64,000 bases of DNA, taken from assembly GCA_022844135.1 (NCBI GenBank), contig JALHMG010000015.1, positions 1-64,000 of the forward strand, in the 5' to 3' direction. The notes beneath the pieces are model-generated. The model had not been told where the DNA came from and ran no database searches. It saw only the letters and a program-made list of their open reading frames with translations. Source of the stretch: Lysobacterales bacterium. GTDB lineage: Bacteria; Pseudomonadota; Gammaproteobacteria; Xanthomonadales; SZUA-5. The translations under genes were made by a program, and so were the position numbers. Below, one piece after another: positions 8,748 through 18,439 of this stretch (positions within the stretch are counted from its first letter, which is position 1; each line of letters starts with the position of its first letter).

Positions 8748-9836
8748 ATGAATGAACGCATACGCCAGAAGCTCGACGCGATGATCGAGCGCCGCCAGGA
8801 GGTCGAACTCCTGCTTGCCGAGAGCCAGACGCAGTCCGACCCGAATCGCTTTCGCGAACTGTCGCGCGAATATGCGCAGCTCGATACGTTGTCGCAGGAG
8901 TACGCGGCCTATCAGCGGATGGAGCGCGACCTGGCCGACAACGAGGCGCTCATCGAATCGGAAACCGGTGAGCTCAAGGAGCTGGCGCGTGCCGAGGCGA
9001 ACGACTTGCGCGAGCGCATCGCCGCTGCCTCGCAGCAGTTGGCGCTGGGTCTGGTGCCGCCCGACCCGCGCGACGACAAAAACTTGTACCTGGAAGTACG
9101 TGCCGGCACCGGCGGCGATGAAGCGGCGATATTTGCCGGCGATCTGTTTCGCATGTACACACGTTATGCGGAGCGTCGCGGCTGGCGCGTGGAAATCCTG
9201 AGCCAAAATGAGGGCGAGCACGGCGGCTTTCGCGAAGTCATTGCGCGCGTCGAGGGCGCTGGGGCTTACTCGCGCCTGAAATTCGAATCTGGAACGCACC
9301 GCGTGCAGCGCGTCCCCGAAACCGAAGCGCAGGGACGCATTCACACCTCGGCGTGCACGGTGGCGATCTTGCCGGAGCTCGATGAGGTCGATACCGCGCC
9401 GCTGAATCCCGCGGAGCTGAAGGTCGACACTTTCCGCGCCTCCGGTGCTGGCGGCCAGCACGTCAACAAGACCGATTCGGCGATTCGCATTACGCATTTG
9501 CCGAGCGGCATCGTGGTCGAGTGTCAGGACGAGCGCTCGCAGCACAAGAACCGCGCGCGCGCGATGAACCTGCTGCAGGCCAAGCTGATCGACATCGAAC
9601 GCAGCAAACAGGCCGACGCACAATCGCAAGAACGCAAATTGCAGGTAGGTAGCGGCGATCGCAGCCAGCGCATCCGCACTTACAATTTCCCGCAGGGCCG
9701 CCTGACCGATCACCGCATCAATCTGACGCTCTATCAGCTCGACGACATCATCGCTGGCAATCTCGACTCCGTGCTCGATCCTTTGCAGCAGGAAGCGCGC
9801 GCCGAGGCGCTGGAGGCCTTACTCGGGAAGCCGTGA
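8748..9836 (+). CDS. prfA: Peptide chain release factor 1
   Basis: This protein of 362 residues is the usual length for RF1, which releases finished peptides at UAA and UAG codons. The catalytic GGQ lies at residues 235-237 in [19 protein letters not shown], the universal release-factor motif, and the C-terminal [20 protein letters not shown] segment is typical. RF1 rather than RF2 is favoured by continuous reading, with no programmed frameshift, and by overall pattern. The neighbours are not the common hemA-prfA-prmC set: a cytochrome b561 gene follows after 137 bp. Confidence 0.96.
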   Translation: MNERIRQKLDAMIERRQEVELLLAESQTQSDPNRFRELSREYAQLDTLSQEYAAYQRMERDLADNEALIESETGELKELARAEANDLRERIAAASQQLALGLVPPDPRDDKNLYLEVRAGTGGDEAAIFAGDLFRMYTRYAERRGWRVEILSQNEGEHGGFREVIARVEGAGAYSRLKFESGTHRVQRVPETEAQGRIHTSACTVAILPELDEVDTAPLNPAELKVDTFRASGAGGQHVNKTDSAIRITHLPSGIVVECQDERSQHKNRARAMNLLQAKLIDIERSKQADAQSQERKLQVGSGDRSQRIRTYNFPQGRLTDHRINLTLYQLDDIIAGNLDSVLDPLQQEARAEALEALLGKP

Positions 9837-9909
9837 GTGGGACCGGCAGATGTCGAATGGTCACTGGTAAAAGGGCAAGCAACCTCTTGTTGTCGATGCG
9901 TGGTCGCCT

Positions 9910-9944
9910 CCATTGACCATTGACTGTTTACCATTGACTATCTG
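9910..9944 (+). repeat. Heptamer-period intergenic repeat (CCATTGA)
   Basis: Between prfA and the cytochrome gene the sequence runs in strict 7-bp steps: CCATTGA, CCATTGA, CTGTTTA, CCATTGA, CTATCTG. Two other intergenic regions in the window (37389 and 52755) also show a strict 7-bp period. Confidence 0.6.
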
Positions 9945-9973
9945 CGATCGAACCAACTGAACTCGACTCGAAC

Positions 9974-10633
9974 ATGGCAAACCGAATCCGCATCTGGGAC
10001 TGGCCCGTTCGCTTGACGCACTGGGCGTTGGCGCTGTGCATTGCTGGCCTTTACGCCACCGGCGAGTACGGTTGGTTGACGATGGAATGGCATTTCCGCT
10101 TTGGCTACGCGGCGCTGGCGTTGGTCGTGTTCCGCATTCTGTGGGGCTTCGTCGGTAGCGAGCACGCGCGCTTTGTCGATTTTATCCGCGGGCCCAGCGC
10201 CATCGCCGCTTATGTAAAGTCGTTGCTCGCGCCAAGGTCTGCGCCGAGTGTGGGCCACAGCCCGCTGGGCGGGCTGGCAGTTATCGCGCTGTTGGCGCTG
10301 ACACTGTTTCAAGCGGTCACAGGACTCTTCAGCAGCGACCAGATCGAAGCCTTCGGCCCACTGTCAGAGCGTATCAGTGCGAGCCTTTCCGACGATCTGA
10401 CAGATTGGCACGAACTCGGCCAGCAGGTCCTGTTGATCTTGATCGCGATTCACGTGCTTGCCGTGCTCGGGTACCTGTTCTTCAAGCGCGAGAACCTGAT
10501 CGCGCCGATGTTCCACGGGTACAAAATCCTCGACGGCAAAGACGCACGCTGGGGCTCGAGCTGGCTGGCGCTGGTGCTGTTTGCGCTTTGCGCGGGGGCG
10601 GTTTGGGCGATCACGATCTTTGGTCCTCCGTGA
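9974..10633 (+). CDS. Cytochrome b561-type diheme membrane electron carrier
   Basis: The 219-residue protein is a four-to-five helix membrane cytochrome of the Ni,Fe-hydrogenase/b561 type. Candidate heme ligands are His in RLTHWALALC, MEWHFRFGYAAL, TDWHELGQQV and LIAIHVLAVLG, placed in or at the ends of hydrophobic segments. It would sit in the inner membrane and pass electrons between quinone and a partner. No partner dehydrogenase or cytochrome c is encoded nearby. Its TGA overlaps the GTG start of the downstream methyltransferase. Confidence 0.88.
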   Translation: MANRIRIWDWPVRLTHWALALCIAGLYATGEYGWLTMEWHFRFGYAALALVVFRILWGFVGSEHARFVDFIRGPSAIAAYVKSLLAPRSAPSVGHSPLGGLAVIALLALTLFQAVTGLFSSDQIEAFGPLSERISASLSDDLTDWHELGQQVLLILIAIHVLAVLGYLFFKRENLIAPMFHGYKILDGKDARWGSSWLALVLFALCAGAVWAITIFGPP

Positions 10634-11547
10634 GATTGATTCCTTATCGTTTCGTCGGCGAATCGCTGCCCTGCAATCTATGCGGCGAGCGCGCTCGGCA
10701 TGTGGTTGGCCGCGTGGATCGCTCTTGGCTGCCGTTGCGCAACGTGCTGTGCGACGTGTGTGGCCTCGTGTTCCTGGATCCCATGCCGACGAGCGAGGAG
10801 ATCGCCCGTTACTACCGTAACGAATATCGAGAGCGCTATCACGGCAGTGGCGCGCCGCGGCCGAAAGCCATTCTGCGCGACGAGCGCGGCGCCGTCGAGC
10901 GCATGCGCCTGCTGGCGCCCTGGTTAACGCCGGGCTCTCGCGTACTGGATGTGGGTGCCGGCACCGGCGCCTTCGTCGCTGCCGCTGCGCGCGCCGGTTT
11001 AAATGCAGTCGGCGTCGAGCCGCATCAGGGATTCGCCGCTCACGCGCAGCGCCATTACGGTGCGGCGATTCATGCCACGCTGCTGGAAGATGCGCCACTG
11101 GAAGACGCCAGCTTCGATCTCGTCACCAGCTCGCATGTTTTCGAGCACTTGCGCGATCCACTTGCAGCGTTTGCGCGCGTGCATCGGTTGCTCGTTGCCG
11201 GCGGCATCTTTCACGTTGCTGTGCCCGACATCAGTAACCCGGATCGCACACCGATCGCGCGCTGGCATTTCGGGCACGTCCATGGGTTCACGCGCCGGTC
11301 GCTGATGATGATGGCGCTCAAAGCGGGATTCGCGCCGGAAGCCTTCGATGATGGAACGCCGACGCTGGTGCTAAGAAAACTGGATCAAGCGCTGCCGTGG
11401 TTCGTGTTCCCACATCACGCGCGCGATATGCGCCAGTTTTTTGACCGCCACACGATGTGGCGCCACCTGCTCTCCGCCACGCCGTATCGCAAGTTCGTGC
11501 GCCGCATGGCGCGTTTTCGCCGCGAACGGGCGGCGCTCAAACACTAA
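10630..11547 (+). CDS. Class I SAM-dependent methyltransferase with Cys-rich N-terminus
   Basis: The protein of 305 residues starts at the GTG at 10630 (MRLIPYRFVGE), sharing GTGA with the end of the cytochrome gene. Residues about 13-43 carry two CxxC pairs (CNLCG, CDVCG) followed by LVFLDPMPTSEEIARYY, a combination usual in methyltransferases acting on sugars or lipid intermediates. The SAM motif I is RVLDVGAGTGAF at about residue 105, and FDLVTSSHVFEHLRDP is the post-motif II region. The substrate is unknown. Its stop codon TAA overlaps the TAG of the convergent gene at 11544-12236, so the two genes end on the same bases. Confidence 0.85.
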   Translation: MRLIPYRFVGESLPCNLCGERARHVVGRVDRSWLPLRNVLCDVCGLVFLDPMPTSEEIARYYRNEYRERYHGSGAPRPKAILRDERGAVERMRLLAPWLTPGSRVLDVGAGTGAFVAAAARAGLNAVGVEPHQGFAAHAQRHYGAAIHATLLEDAPLEDASFDLVTSSHVFEHLRDPLAAFARVHRLLVAGGIFHVAVPDISNPDRTPIARWHFGHVHGFTRRSLMMMALKAGFAPEAFDDGTPTLVLRKLDQALPWFVFPHHARDMRQFFDRHTMWRHLLSATPYRKFVRRMARFRRERAALKH

Positions 11548-12236
11548 CCCGCCCTCGCCCGCTGCTCGCCCATGAAGACGCGCTCGCGTTGCAGGATGGT
11601 GTCCAGGAATGGCCCGGCGCCATGCAGTTTGCCGAAGGCATCGAAGCCACGCTCCAGGAAGCTCTGCAAGGCGCCCAGCCCCGCCAGTTTTGCCGGCCAC
11701 CGGCATAGCGAGAGCAGATCCTTCAGCATCGGCTTGCGCACCAGCCGGTCCAATTCGCGTCCGAGCACCAATAGCAATGCCAGTTGGTGTCGCCGCTGCC
11801 TGTCGGTCGCCGATTGCGAATACGCAACAGCGTAGTCGTCGGCGCTGATCTGATCCGCCGAGGTGCAGCGCAGCGGCAGAGCGGCGGCCATTGCGTAGTC
11901 CAGTTCCTGACTCACCGCATTGAGTTCGATGGCTCGCGCCAGACTGTACAACACACCTGCCGGCAACAGCTTGAGCATGATCGGCACGACGCGTTCCACC
12001 TGACGATCGCGATCGTCGAACTCGCCCTCGCCATACAAATCGCTCAGGAAAAACGTGCAAGCGGCAGAGAAGCGTTTGGAGGTCTGCAAGTCCGTGTAGG
12101 TTGCCGCGAGGCGCCGTGCTTGCCAGGCGCGCAATGCCTTCAAGCGCGGGGCGACCGCACGATCCTCAAGGGCGCGCTGATGCGCCTGCTGCACGCGCAA
12201 GAGCAGCGCGCGCAACCGCTCCGCCACTTCGCTCAT
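11544..12236 (-). CDS. FFLEELY-motif family protein of unknown function
   Basis: The 230-residue, mainly helical protein has [20 protein letters not shown] near residue 60, which fits the FFLEELY motif that defines a proteobacterial family of unknown function. No signal peptide or membrane segment is seen. It starts at 12236, overlapping by 4 bp the end of the peroxiredoxin gene, so the two form an operon. A role next to the oxidative-stress enzyme is possible but unproven. Confidence 0.75.
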   Translation of the reverse strand: MSEVAERLRALLLRVQQAHQRALEDRAVAPRLKALRAWQARRLAATYTDLQTSKRFSAACTFFLSDLYGEGEFDDRDRQVERVVPIMLKLLPAGVLYSLARAIELNAVSQELDYAMAAALPLRCTSADQISADDYAVAYSQSATDRQRRHQLALLLVLGRELDRLVRKPMLKDLLSLCRWPAKLAGLGALQSFLERGFDAFGKLHGAGPFLDTILQRERVFMGEQRARAG

Positions 12237-12676
12237 AACCCGCGAATTGCCGCGATCAGTTCGTCATGGCGTCGGCGGAATATCGCGACCGACTCGACAT
12301 GCACGTAGCGCAGCACGCCCTTTTCGTCGACCAGGAACACCGAGCGCTTCATGCCAAGAATGCCGGCCGAATCGTATTGTTTAGCCACTTTGAGATCGAC
12401 ATCGCTGAGCAGCGAGAACGGCAGGTCGCGCCGCTCCTTGAAGCGTCGATGGCTCTCGGCGTCGTCCTTGCTGATGCCGATCACCGTCACACCCAGCTCG
12501 CGGTAATCTTCAAAGCCGTCGCGGTACTCGCACAGCTGCGCGGTGCACACCGGCGTCTCGTCGCCCGGATAGAACACCAGCAGCACTTTTTTGCCGCGCA
12601 TCGATTTCAGCGAAAACGTGCTGCCATCGTCCGCCGGCAACGAAAAATCCGGCGCAGCGTCGCCGACCTTGAGCAT
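12233..12676 (-). CDS. bcp: Thiol peroxidase of the Bcp/PrxQ type
   Basis: The 147-residue protein has the peroxiredoxin fold landmarks: [14 protein letters not shown] at the N-terminus, [25 protein letters not shown] with the peroxidatic Cys in PVCT, and a second Cys five residues later as in PrxQ. It reduces peroxides with thioredoxin as electron donor in the cytoplasm. [16 protein letters not shown] is the conserved resolving-side strand. The common PrxQ sequence is TPGCTKEAC, so P-V in place of P-G is a mild variation. It is first in a two-gene operon. Confidence 0.92.
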   Translation of the reverse strand: MLKVGDAAPDFSLPADDGSTFSLKSMRGKKVLLVFYPGDETPVCTAQLCEYRDGFEDYRELGVTVIGISKDDAESHRRFKERRDLPFSLLSDVDLKVAKQYDSAGILGMKRSVFLVDEKGVLRYVHVESVAIFRRRHDELIAAIRGL

Positions 12677-12892
12677 AGGATTGGCTCCTTTGGAGAACGT
12701 TCAATGCTGGGGGCGCACGGGCATGTGATCAAGGGGTACGGCGAATGCCGGTTTCGGGGACAACATTTCTAGACGCGCCGACTTCGGCACCCTTAGAGCC
12801 TGCATCTGCCACCCGCAGCGCGTTCGCAGCTCGCAACCGTTCGCGCGCAGATGTAGCCTTCGCGGTCCAAGCCAGTGCGGAGCTTACCTGCC

Positions 12893-14050
12893 ATGACGCC
12901 ACTTTCCCTCGGCGACGATATCGACCTGTTGCGCGATACCGTGCGCCGTTTCGTCGATAGCGAACTGGCGCCGCGGGCGGACGAAATCGACCGCAGCAAC
13001 AGCTTCCCGCGCGATCTTTGGCCCAAGCTCGGCGATCTCGGATTGCTCGGCATCACGGTCGATCCCGAGTACGGCGGCAGCGGGATGGGATATCTCGCGC
13101 ATCTGGTGGCGCTGGAGGAAATCTCGCGCGGTTCCGGCGCCGTTGGATTGTCCTATGGCGCGCACTCGAATCTGTGCGTGCAGAATCTCTACAACAACGG
13201 CAACCGTGCGCAGCGCGAAAAGTACCTGCCGAAGCTCTGCACCGGCGAGCACGTTGGTGCGCTGGCGATGAGCGAACCCGGCGCCGGCTCCGATGTCGTC
13301 GGCTCGATGAGCGCGCGCGCTGAGAAGCGCGGCGATCGCTGGATCGCCAATGGCTCGAAAATGTGGATCACCAACGGACCGGATGCCGAGGTTCTGGTGG
13401 TGTATTTGCGTACCGCGCCGAAGTCGCAGGGCTCACGCTGCATGACGGCGTTCATCGTCGAAAAAGGCATGCCCGGATTTCGCACCGCCCAGAAGCTCGA
13501 TAAGCTCGGCATGCGTGGCTCCAACACCTGCGAGCTGGTCTTCGAGGATTGCGAGATCCCAGACGAAAACGTGCTGGGAGAGGTCGACCATGGCGTCAAG
13601 GTGCTGATGAGCGGCCTGAACACCGAACGGCTGGTGCTGAGCGGCGGACCGCTCGGCCTGATGCAAGCCGCCCTCGAACTCACGCTCGGCTACGTACGCG
13701 AACGCAAACAGTTCGATCAAGCGATCGGCACCTTCGGCATCATGCAAGCCAAACTCGCCGATATGTATACCGCGTGGCAATCGGCCAGCGCCTACGCCTA
13801 TCGCGTCGCGCAGGATTACGACAGCGGCAAGTATTCGCGCGTCGATCCGGCGAGCTGTTTGCTTTACGCATCGAAAGCGGCGGTCGACGTGAGCCTGGAG
13901 GCCATCCAGGCCCTCGGCGGCAACGGTTACATCAACGACTATCCGGCCGGTCGTTTCCTGCGCGACGCCAAGCTCTATGAGATCGGCGCCGGCACCCAGG
14001 AAATCCGCCGCATGCTCATCGGCCGCGAGCTGTTTTCCGGCAAACAATGA
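12893..14050 (+). CDS. ivd: Isovaleryl-CoA dehydrogenase (acyl-CoA dehydrogenase family)
   Basis: A 385-residue FAD enzyme with all acyl-CoA dehydrogenase signatures: [16 protein letters not shown], the [15 protein letters not shown] signature and [16 protein letters not shown] near the end. The segment [18 protein letters not shown] matches the isovaleryl-CoA dehydrogenase active site, where the Glu of NTERLVL is the catalytic base. It oxidises isovaleryl-CoA in leucine breakdown. Other leu/liu genes are not adjacent. The ATG at 12893 is preferred over the GTG at 12875. Confidence 0.9.
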   Translation: MTPLSLGDDIDLLRDTVRRFVDSELAPRADEIDRSNSFPRDLWPKLGDLGLLGITVDPEYGGSGMGYLAHLVALEEISRGSGAVGLSYGAHSNLCVQNLYNNGNRAQREKYLPKLCTGEHVGALAMSEPGAGSDVVGSMSARAEKRGDRWIANGSKMWITNGPDAEVLVVYLRTAPKSQGSRCMTAFIVEKGMPGFRTAQKLDKLGMRGSNTCELVFEDCEIPDENVLGEVDHGVKVLMSGLNTERLVLSGGPLGLMQAALELTLGYVRERKQFDQAIGTFGIMQAKLADMYTAWQSASAYAYRVAQDYDSGKYSRVDPASCLLYASKAAVDVSLEAIQALGGNGYINDYPAGRFLRDAKLYEIGAGTQEIRRMLIGRELFSGKQ

Positions 14051-14146
14051 CTCATAGGCACCGCGCAACTCACAGTCGCCTGAACAATCGTTGCGATGCG
14101 GTTGCACGTCCAAGCGCTTCGCACTAGCATCCGCGCCTCCTCAAGT

Positions 14147-14222
<76 letters not shown>

Positions 14223-14249
14223 ATAAGAACAAAGACTTAGAACAAACTG

Positions 14250-14277
14250 ACGGCCGCTAATGCGGCCGTTGGCTTTT
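14250..14277 (+). terminator. Intrinsic terminator after tRNA-Thr
   Basis: ACGGCCGC at 14250-14257 and GCGGCCGT at 14262-14269 pair over a TAAT loop. The stem is followed by TGGCTTTT, giving a compact GC-rich stem with a short U-run 28 bases after the tRNA. Confidence 0.8.
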
Positions 14278-14393
14278 GGCGGGTCACCAGTCGGCGCCAA
14301 GTTCACGGGAATCATTGCCCCTCGCGCTGTGGTGAAAGCCATGACCTGGTCGACCTCTGAATGCTCCCCGGTAGCTGCACGCCACTCTGGAGC

Positions 14394-15116
14394 TCAGGTC
14401 CTGGCCTGTCGCTTCGACTGGTGCTCCCAGTCAATCTCCACGCCGCACTTCGCCAGCCAGGCTTTGCGTACCTCATAGTCCGGCAGCGCTCGCTCCACGC
14501 GCCTCCAGAACTCGGGTGTATGGTGGGGTTCATGCAGGTGCGCCAACTCATGTACAACCACATACTCGGCAATGTGAGCAGGCAGCAGGACGACTTTCCA
14601 GTGGAAGTACAGCCGAGCGCCCTTGCCGCAAGAACCCCAGCGGTATCCGAGGTCTTGCACCCTGACACCAGCAGGGTCGACTTCCATACGCGCTTGATAC
14701 TGCGCCACCCGAAGCTTCAACCAGCGCCGGGCGTGCTCGGAGTACCAGCGCAACATATGCGTGTGACCTTCGCGCGCGAGGGCGGTCGGCATGATGAAGC
14801 GCCCTGCATGCAGCTTCACCGCAGCATCAGACTCTGGCACAAGTTTCAAACGGTAGCTGCGGCCGAGGTATGCGAACTCCTCACCGTCGACGTACTCCTT
14901 GCTTCGCTTGAGCCGTCCCAGAGTGTCTTTCTTGGCCAGCTGCTTGTAGACCCACATGCGCTTGCGATGCACGAAGTCGCGCAGTATGGCGATGGGCACT
15001 TCGGGGGGCGCCGACAGAATCAGTTCGCCGCCGCGATCGACAGTGATCTCCAGAGCGCGCCTTACGGCGCTGCGTCGCAACTCGAACTTCAGATCATTGA
15101 CAATCAGCGTGCTCAC
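14394..15116 (-). CDS. YgjP/SprT-like M48-type zinc metallopeptidase
   Basis: The 240-residue protein carries the DUF45/YgjP domain: RWGSCGKGARLYFHWKVVLL followed by VVVHELAHLHEPHHTPEFW, with the HExxH zinc motif and a third His at H-T-P. There is no signal peptide. Its start overlaps the hsdR stop by 4 bp (15113-15116), so it is co-translated with the restriction subunit. YgjP-like peptidases are recurrent companions of type I restriction genes; a role in turnover of HsdR is a reasonable inference but not shown. It is the last gene of the island on this strand. Confidence 0.85.
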   Translation of the reverse strand: MSTLIVNDLKFELRRSAVRRALEITVDRGGELILSAPPEVPIAILRDFVHRKRMWVYKQLAKKDTLGRLKRSKEYVDGEEFAYLGRSYRLKLVPESDAAVKLHAGRFIMPTALAREGHTHMLRWYSEHARRWLKLRVAQYQARMEVDPAGVRVQDLGYRWGSCGKGARLYFHWKVVLLPAHIAEYVVVHELAHLHEPHHTPEFWRRVERALPDYEVRKAWLAKCGVEIDWEHQSKRQART

Positions 15117-18100
15117 AGCTTCATGAGCCGGTCGTGGTTTGCACGCGCCAATTCCATCAGCTTGTCGACCAGCGCTTCGATCTGCGGCGTCGGCAGCACC
15201 CGTGACGTCATCAGAATCTCAAAGACGCGCGATCCCAGCGCGTCCTGCGCTGGCAATCGGTTGTGGCGCCAGAAGTTCGGCACCAGTTCTGCGACGATGG
15301 TATCGACCACCTCGACGCAAAGATCGACCATTCGCTTGCGCTCGGCATTGCTGAGCGCTCGATCGCCGACAGCCGCATCGACGATCAGGCGCAGAAACGG
15401 CCCATAGTGCGCGGGCAAGTCCGGCATGTCAGGGTCAGGCGCCACCTGCCCGCCGCGGATCTCCTCGACCAGCCCCTGAAGCGCTTTGCTGAGCTCGTCC
15501 CACTGCTCGCCCAACTTGGTCAACAACTCGCGCAAACGCTCGCTGAGTTTGCGGTACGCCACCGGGTCTTCATCGATGTGCTCGCGGATATGCGCGCGGA
15601 TGGCGTGCTCCATCTCGGAGGCCTTGGCGCGGTCGTTCGGCTCGCGGGCGAGCTTGCTGCCGAAGTCGGCATCGGTCAGCGATACCGGCGGTATTCTAGG
15701 GTCCACGCCCATCGACACCACATGGTCGTCGATGAGCTTTCGAACTTTGGCGCCAATGTCTTTGCCGAGCACTGGCGTGTCGCGGTAGCGGTTGCGAGCG
15801 CGCGCGTAGATGAAAGCCAGTTGTTTCGCATCTCGCGCGAAGGGTAGCCCCTCCGGTCGCGGCAACACCACGTCCAGCATGTCGAGAAACTGCTTGAGTT
15901 TCACAGAGAATTCGGCGCGCAACCGCTCGTTGGCGAGCAAAGCCACGCAGGGCTCGTGATCGCGGAGATCATCGATGCCACGGGTTCGGAAAACATCGAT
16001 CACGCGAATGTGTCGATCACGCAGAACCGGCACCTCGTCTTTGAGGCTCTCCAGTGCGCCCTCAATATCTTCCTCGGCATACACTTTGAGCGCGTCTTTG
16101 AGGTGGTGCGCCAGACCGAAATAATCGACGATGATGCCGAACGCCTTGCCGTGGCCGGTGCGATTCACGCGTGCGACCGTTTGCAGCAGTTCGGCTTCGC
16201 GAATGGGTCGGTCGAGATACATCACGCCTTCAATCGGAGCATCGAAACCGGTTAGCAGCATCGACTTGACGATCAAGAACGCCAGCGGATCGGACTTCGA
16301 AGGGTCGGGGTGGATCAGCGATTTCTTAAAGCGTTCGATGCGCACGTCTTGAGCGGCGCTGTCGGTCCATTGCTTCCATGCCGGGTCGTCGTTGTTGCTT
16401 GCGGAGATGATCGCCGTGAACTCGATCCGGCCCAACAAATCGCGAAACCGCCAGGCCTGCACCCGTGCCTGCAACGCGGGCGAACAGCGACACAAAGCTT
16501 CATCGTCCATCGCCTTGTCGTCGTCGCTGAGCGCTATCGCCTCTTCCAGCAGCTCACGTCGCGCTGCGATGAGGGCGTCGAGATATCGCGCAACGGCGAG
16601 ACGGCTGTACGCCACCACCTGGGCCTTGAGGCCGTTCGGCAGGATGTGCGTAACGTAGTGACGCAACATATCGCGCGCCTTGTCGCGGATCAGATCTGGC
16701 GCTTCGAAAATCTGTCCTTTGGTAGCGTACTTCTTCTTGATCGCCTCCAGCTCAAGCGGCGTGCGCTCGCGAAACAAATCCTCGAACAGCTGGTCCATGC
16801 TCGCGCCATCTTTCACCGCGCCGTGCGCGGTCCGTCCTTCATAGAGAATCGGCACAATTGCGCCGTCTGCTTCGGCTTCGCGGATGGTGTAGCGGTCGAT
16901 GAACTCGCCGAAGATTTCGTGCGTCCGTTTCTTGTCGCCCATCAAAATGGGCGTGCCGGTAAAGCCGATACGGGCGCAGTTGGGCAGGCCCGCCTGGAGC
17001 GCAGCCTGAAGGTCGCCCGCCTGGCCACGGTGTGCTTCGTCGACTAGCACTAGGATACTGTCGTCGTCGTTGATCACGTCACTGCCGTAGCTCGGCGGCT
17101 TCAGTTCGGCGACCGCCGCCGGCAGATCGCTCCGGCGCAGCCCCGGCTCGTCCCAGGCGTCGCCGCGTTGTTTCTGGATCATGCCGAACACCAGGCCCGG
17201 ACCTTTGCGACGCAGCAGCGCGCGCAGCGCGTGTGTAGACGTTGCGACTTCAACGGTTTCGCCGGACAGTGCCGCCGTCCCGGAAAGTTGATCCTCAAGC
17301 GCAGTTCGGTCGGTGACGACGACCACCTTGAATCGACGCAACAACGGGTCGGTGCGCAGTTTGCGGATCAGAAACACCATGGTCAGGCTTTTTCCCGAGC
17401 CCTGCGTGTGCCACACGATGCCGCCGCGGCGATCGTGTTCGCCGTCCTGCTGCCTCGTTTTGCCAGTGCGCAAGCGATCGATCGCGCGACAGACCGCGCG
17501 GTACTGCTGATAGCGGCAGACCGCCTTTACTGTCTGCCCTTCGACGGTCATGAACAGCATAAAATGTCGAATCACATCGAGCAGATGGGCCGGCGTCAGC
17601 AGGCCCGCGACGAGGCGCTCCTGCTCGGACAACTGATCCTTGCCGAGTGCCGCCGCCACCTCGGCCTCCGTTCCCCGACCATCAGGCCCGATCACGGTTT
17701 TCCAGGCACCAAAATGTCGGAATTCGGCGCCAATGGTGCCAACGCGCGCCTCATCGAAGCTGCTGACGATCAGAAGCTGGTTGCTGTGAAACAGCGGCTC
17801 ATTGCCCTCATTGTCGTCGACTTCGCCGTTCGCGCGCCGCTGGTTGCTGTAGCGGCGTAATTGATCGACCGCCTCGACCAGCGGTTCTGGCATCTGCGGG
17901 CTTTTGCACTCGATCACCACCAGCGCAATGCCATTCACCAGCAACACCAGGTCCGGCACGATGAACGCCTTGCCGCGGTTGTAACCGGGCGGGCAGTCGA
18001 CGCGGTACTGATCGACCACCGTGAATTCGTTGCGTTCCGGGTGCGCCCAGTCGATGTAATGGATCGTCTGCCCGCGACCGCCATTCCAACCCGGCAGACC

Positions 18101-18412
18101 CTCAACGGGCAGACCGGCAAGCAACAATTCCGTGGCGGCCCGGTTGGCTTCGATCAGTCGATGTGCCGGAATGCGGGTCAGCGCGCCGATCGCTTGCGAC
18201 TCCCGCTCCTCGTCCAGCCACGGCTGATCGTCGCGCAGATTGAGTGCCCGCAATTGCCGTCTCAGCGTGCGCTCCTGGATGACTTCGTTGAAGCTGGTGC
18301 GGCCACTCTGGGTGGGATCGTCGAGGTCGCCTTCGCAATGGCGCCAGCCCATCGAGATCAACTGATCGATGAAGGGCTGTTCGACCAACACTCGCTCAGG
18401 ACCTGCGATCAT
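15113..18412 (-). CDS. hsdR: Type I restriction endonuclease, R subunit
   Basis: The 1099-residue HsdR cuts DNA after ATP-driven translocation, in complex with HsdM and HsdS. The N-terminal nuclease domain shows the PD-(D/E)xK pattern with Asp in FIVPDLVLLV and VVIECKSP at about residue 168. The SF2 motor follows with Walker A in VWHTQGSGKSLTMVF at about residue 339, DEAH in ILVLVDEAHRGQAGDL and motif III FTGTPI. Residues 600-760 hold the second RecA lobe (LLTGFDAPIEGVMYLDRP, VARVNRTGHGK). The C-terminal 250 residues are helical and should bind HsdM. All key motifs are intact. It lies 28 bp after the macro-domain gene and overlaps the metallopeptidase gene. Confidence 0.96.
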   Translation of the reverse strand: MIAGPERVLVEQPFIDQLISMGWRHCEGDLDDPTQSGRTSFNEVIQERTLRRQLRALNLRDDQPWLDEERESQAIGALTRIPAHRLIEANRAATELLLAGLPVEGLPGWNGGRGQTIHYIDWAHPERNEFTVVDQYRVDCPPGYNRGKAFIVPDLVLLVNGIALVVIECKSPQMPEPLVEAVDQLRRYSNQRRANGEVDDNEGNEPLFHSNQLLIVSSFDEARVGTIGAEFRHFGAWKTVIGPDGRGTEAEVAAALGKDQLSEQERLVAGLLTPAHLLDVIRHFMLFMTVEGQTVKAVCRYQQYRAVCRAIDRLRTGKTRQQDGEHDRRGGIVWHTQGSGKSLTMVFLIRKLRTDPLLRRFKVVVVTDRTALEDQLSGTAALSGETVEVATSTHALRALLRRKGPGLVFGMIQKQRGDAWDEPGLRRSDLPAAVAELKPPSYGSDVINDDDSILVLVDEAHRGQAGDLQAALQAGLPNCARIGFTGTPILMGDKKRTHEIFGEFIDRYTIREAEADGAIVPILYEGRTAHGAVKDGASMDQLFEDLFRERTPLELEAIKKKYATKGQIFEAPDLIRDKARDMLRHYVTHILPNGLKAQVVAYSRLAVARYLDALIAARRELLEEAIALSDDDKAMDDEALCRCSPALQARVQAWRFRDLLGRIEFTAIISASNNDDPAWKQWTDSAAQDVRIERFKKSLIHPDPSKSDPLAFLIVKSMLLTGFDAPIEGVMYLDRPIREAELLQTVARVNRTGHGKAFGIIVDYFGLAHHLKDALKVYAEEDIEGALESLKDEVPVLRDRHIRVIDVFRTRGIDDLRDHEPCVALLANERLRAEFSVKLKQFLDMLDVVLPRPEGLPFARDAKQLAFIYARARNRYRDTPVLGKDIGAKVRKLIDDHVVSMGVDPRIPPVSLTDADFGSKLAREPNDRAKASEMEHAIRAHIREHIDEDPVAYRKLSERLRELLTKLGEQWDELSKALQGLVEEIRGGQVAPDPDMPDLPAHYGPFLRLIVDAAVGDRALSNAERKRMVDLCVEVVDTIVAELVPNFWRHNRLPAQDALGSRVFEILMTSRVLPTPQIEALVDKLMELARANHDRLMKL

Positions 18413-18439
18413 CTCAGCCCTTTGGTTTCGGTTCGGCGA

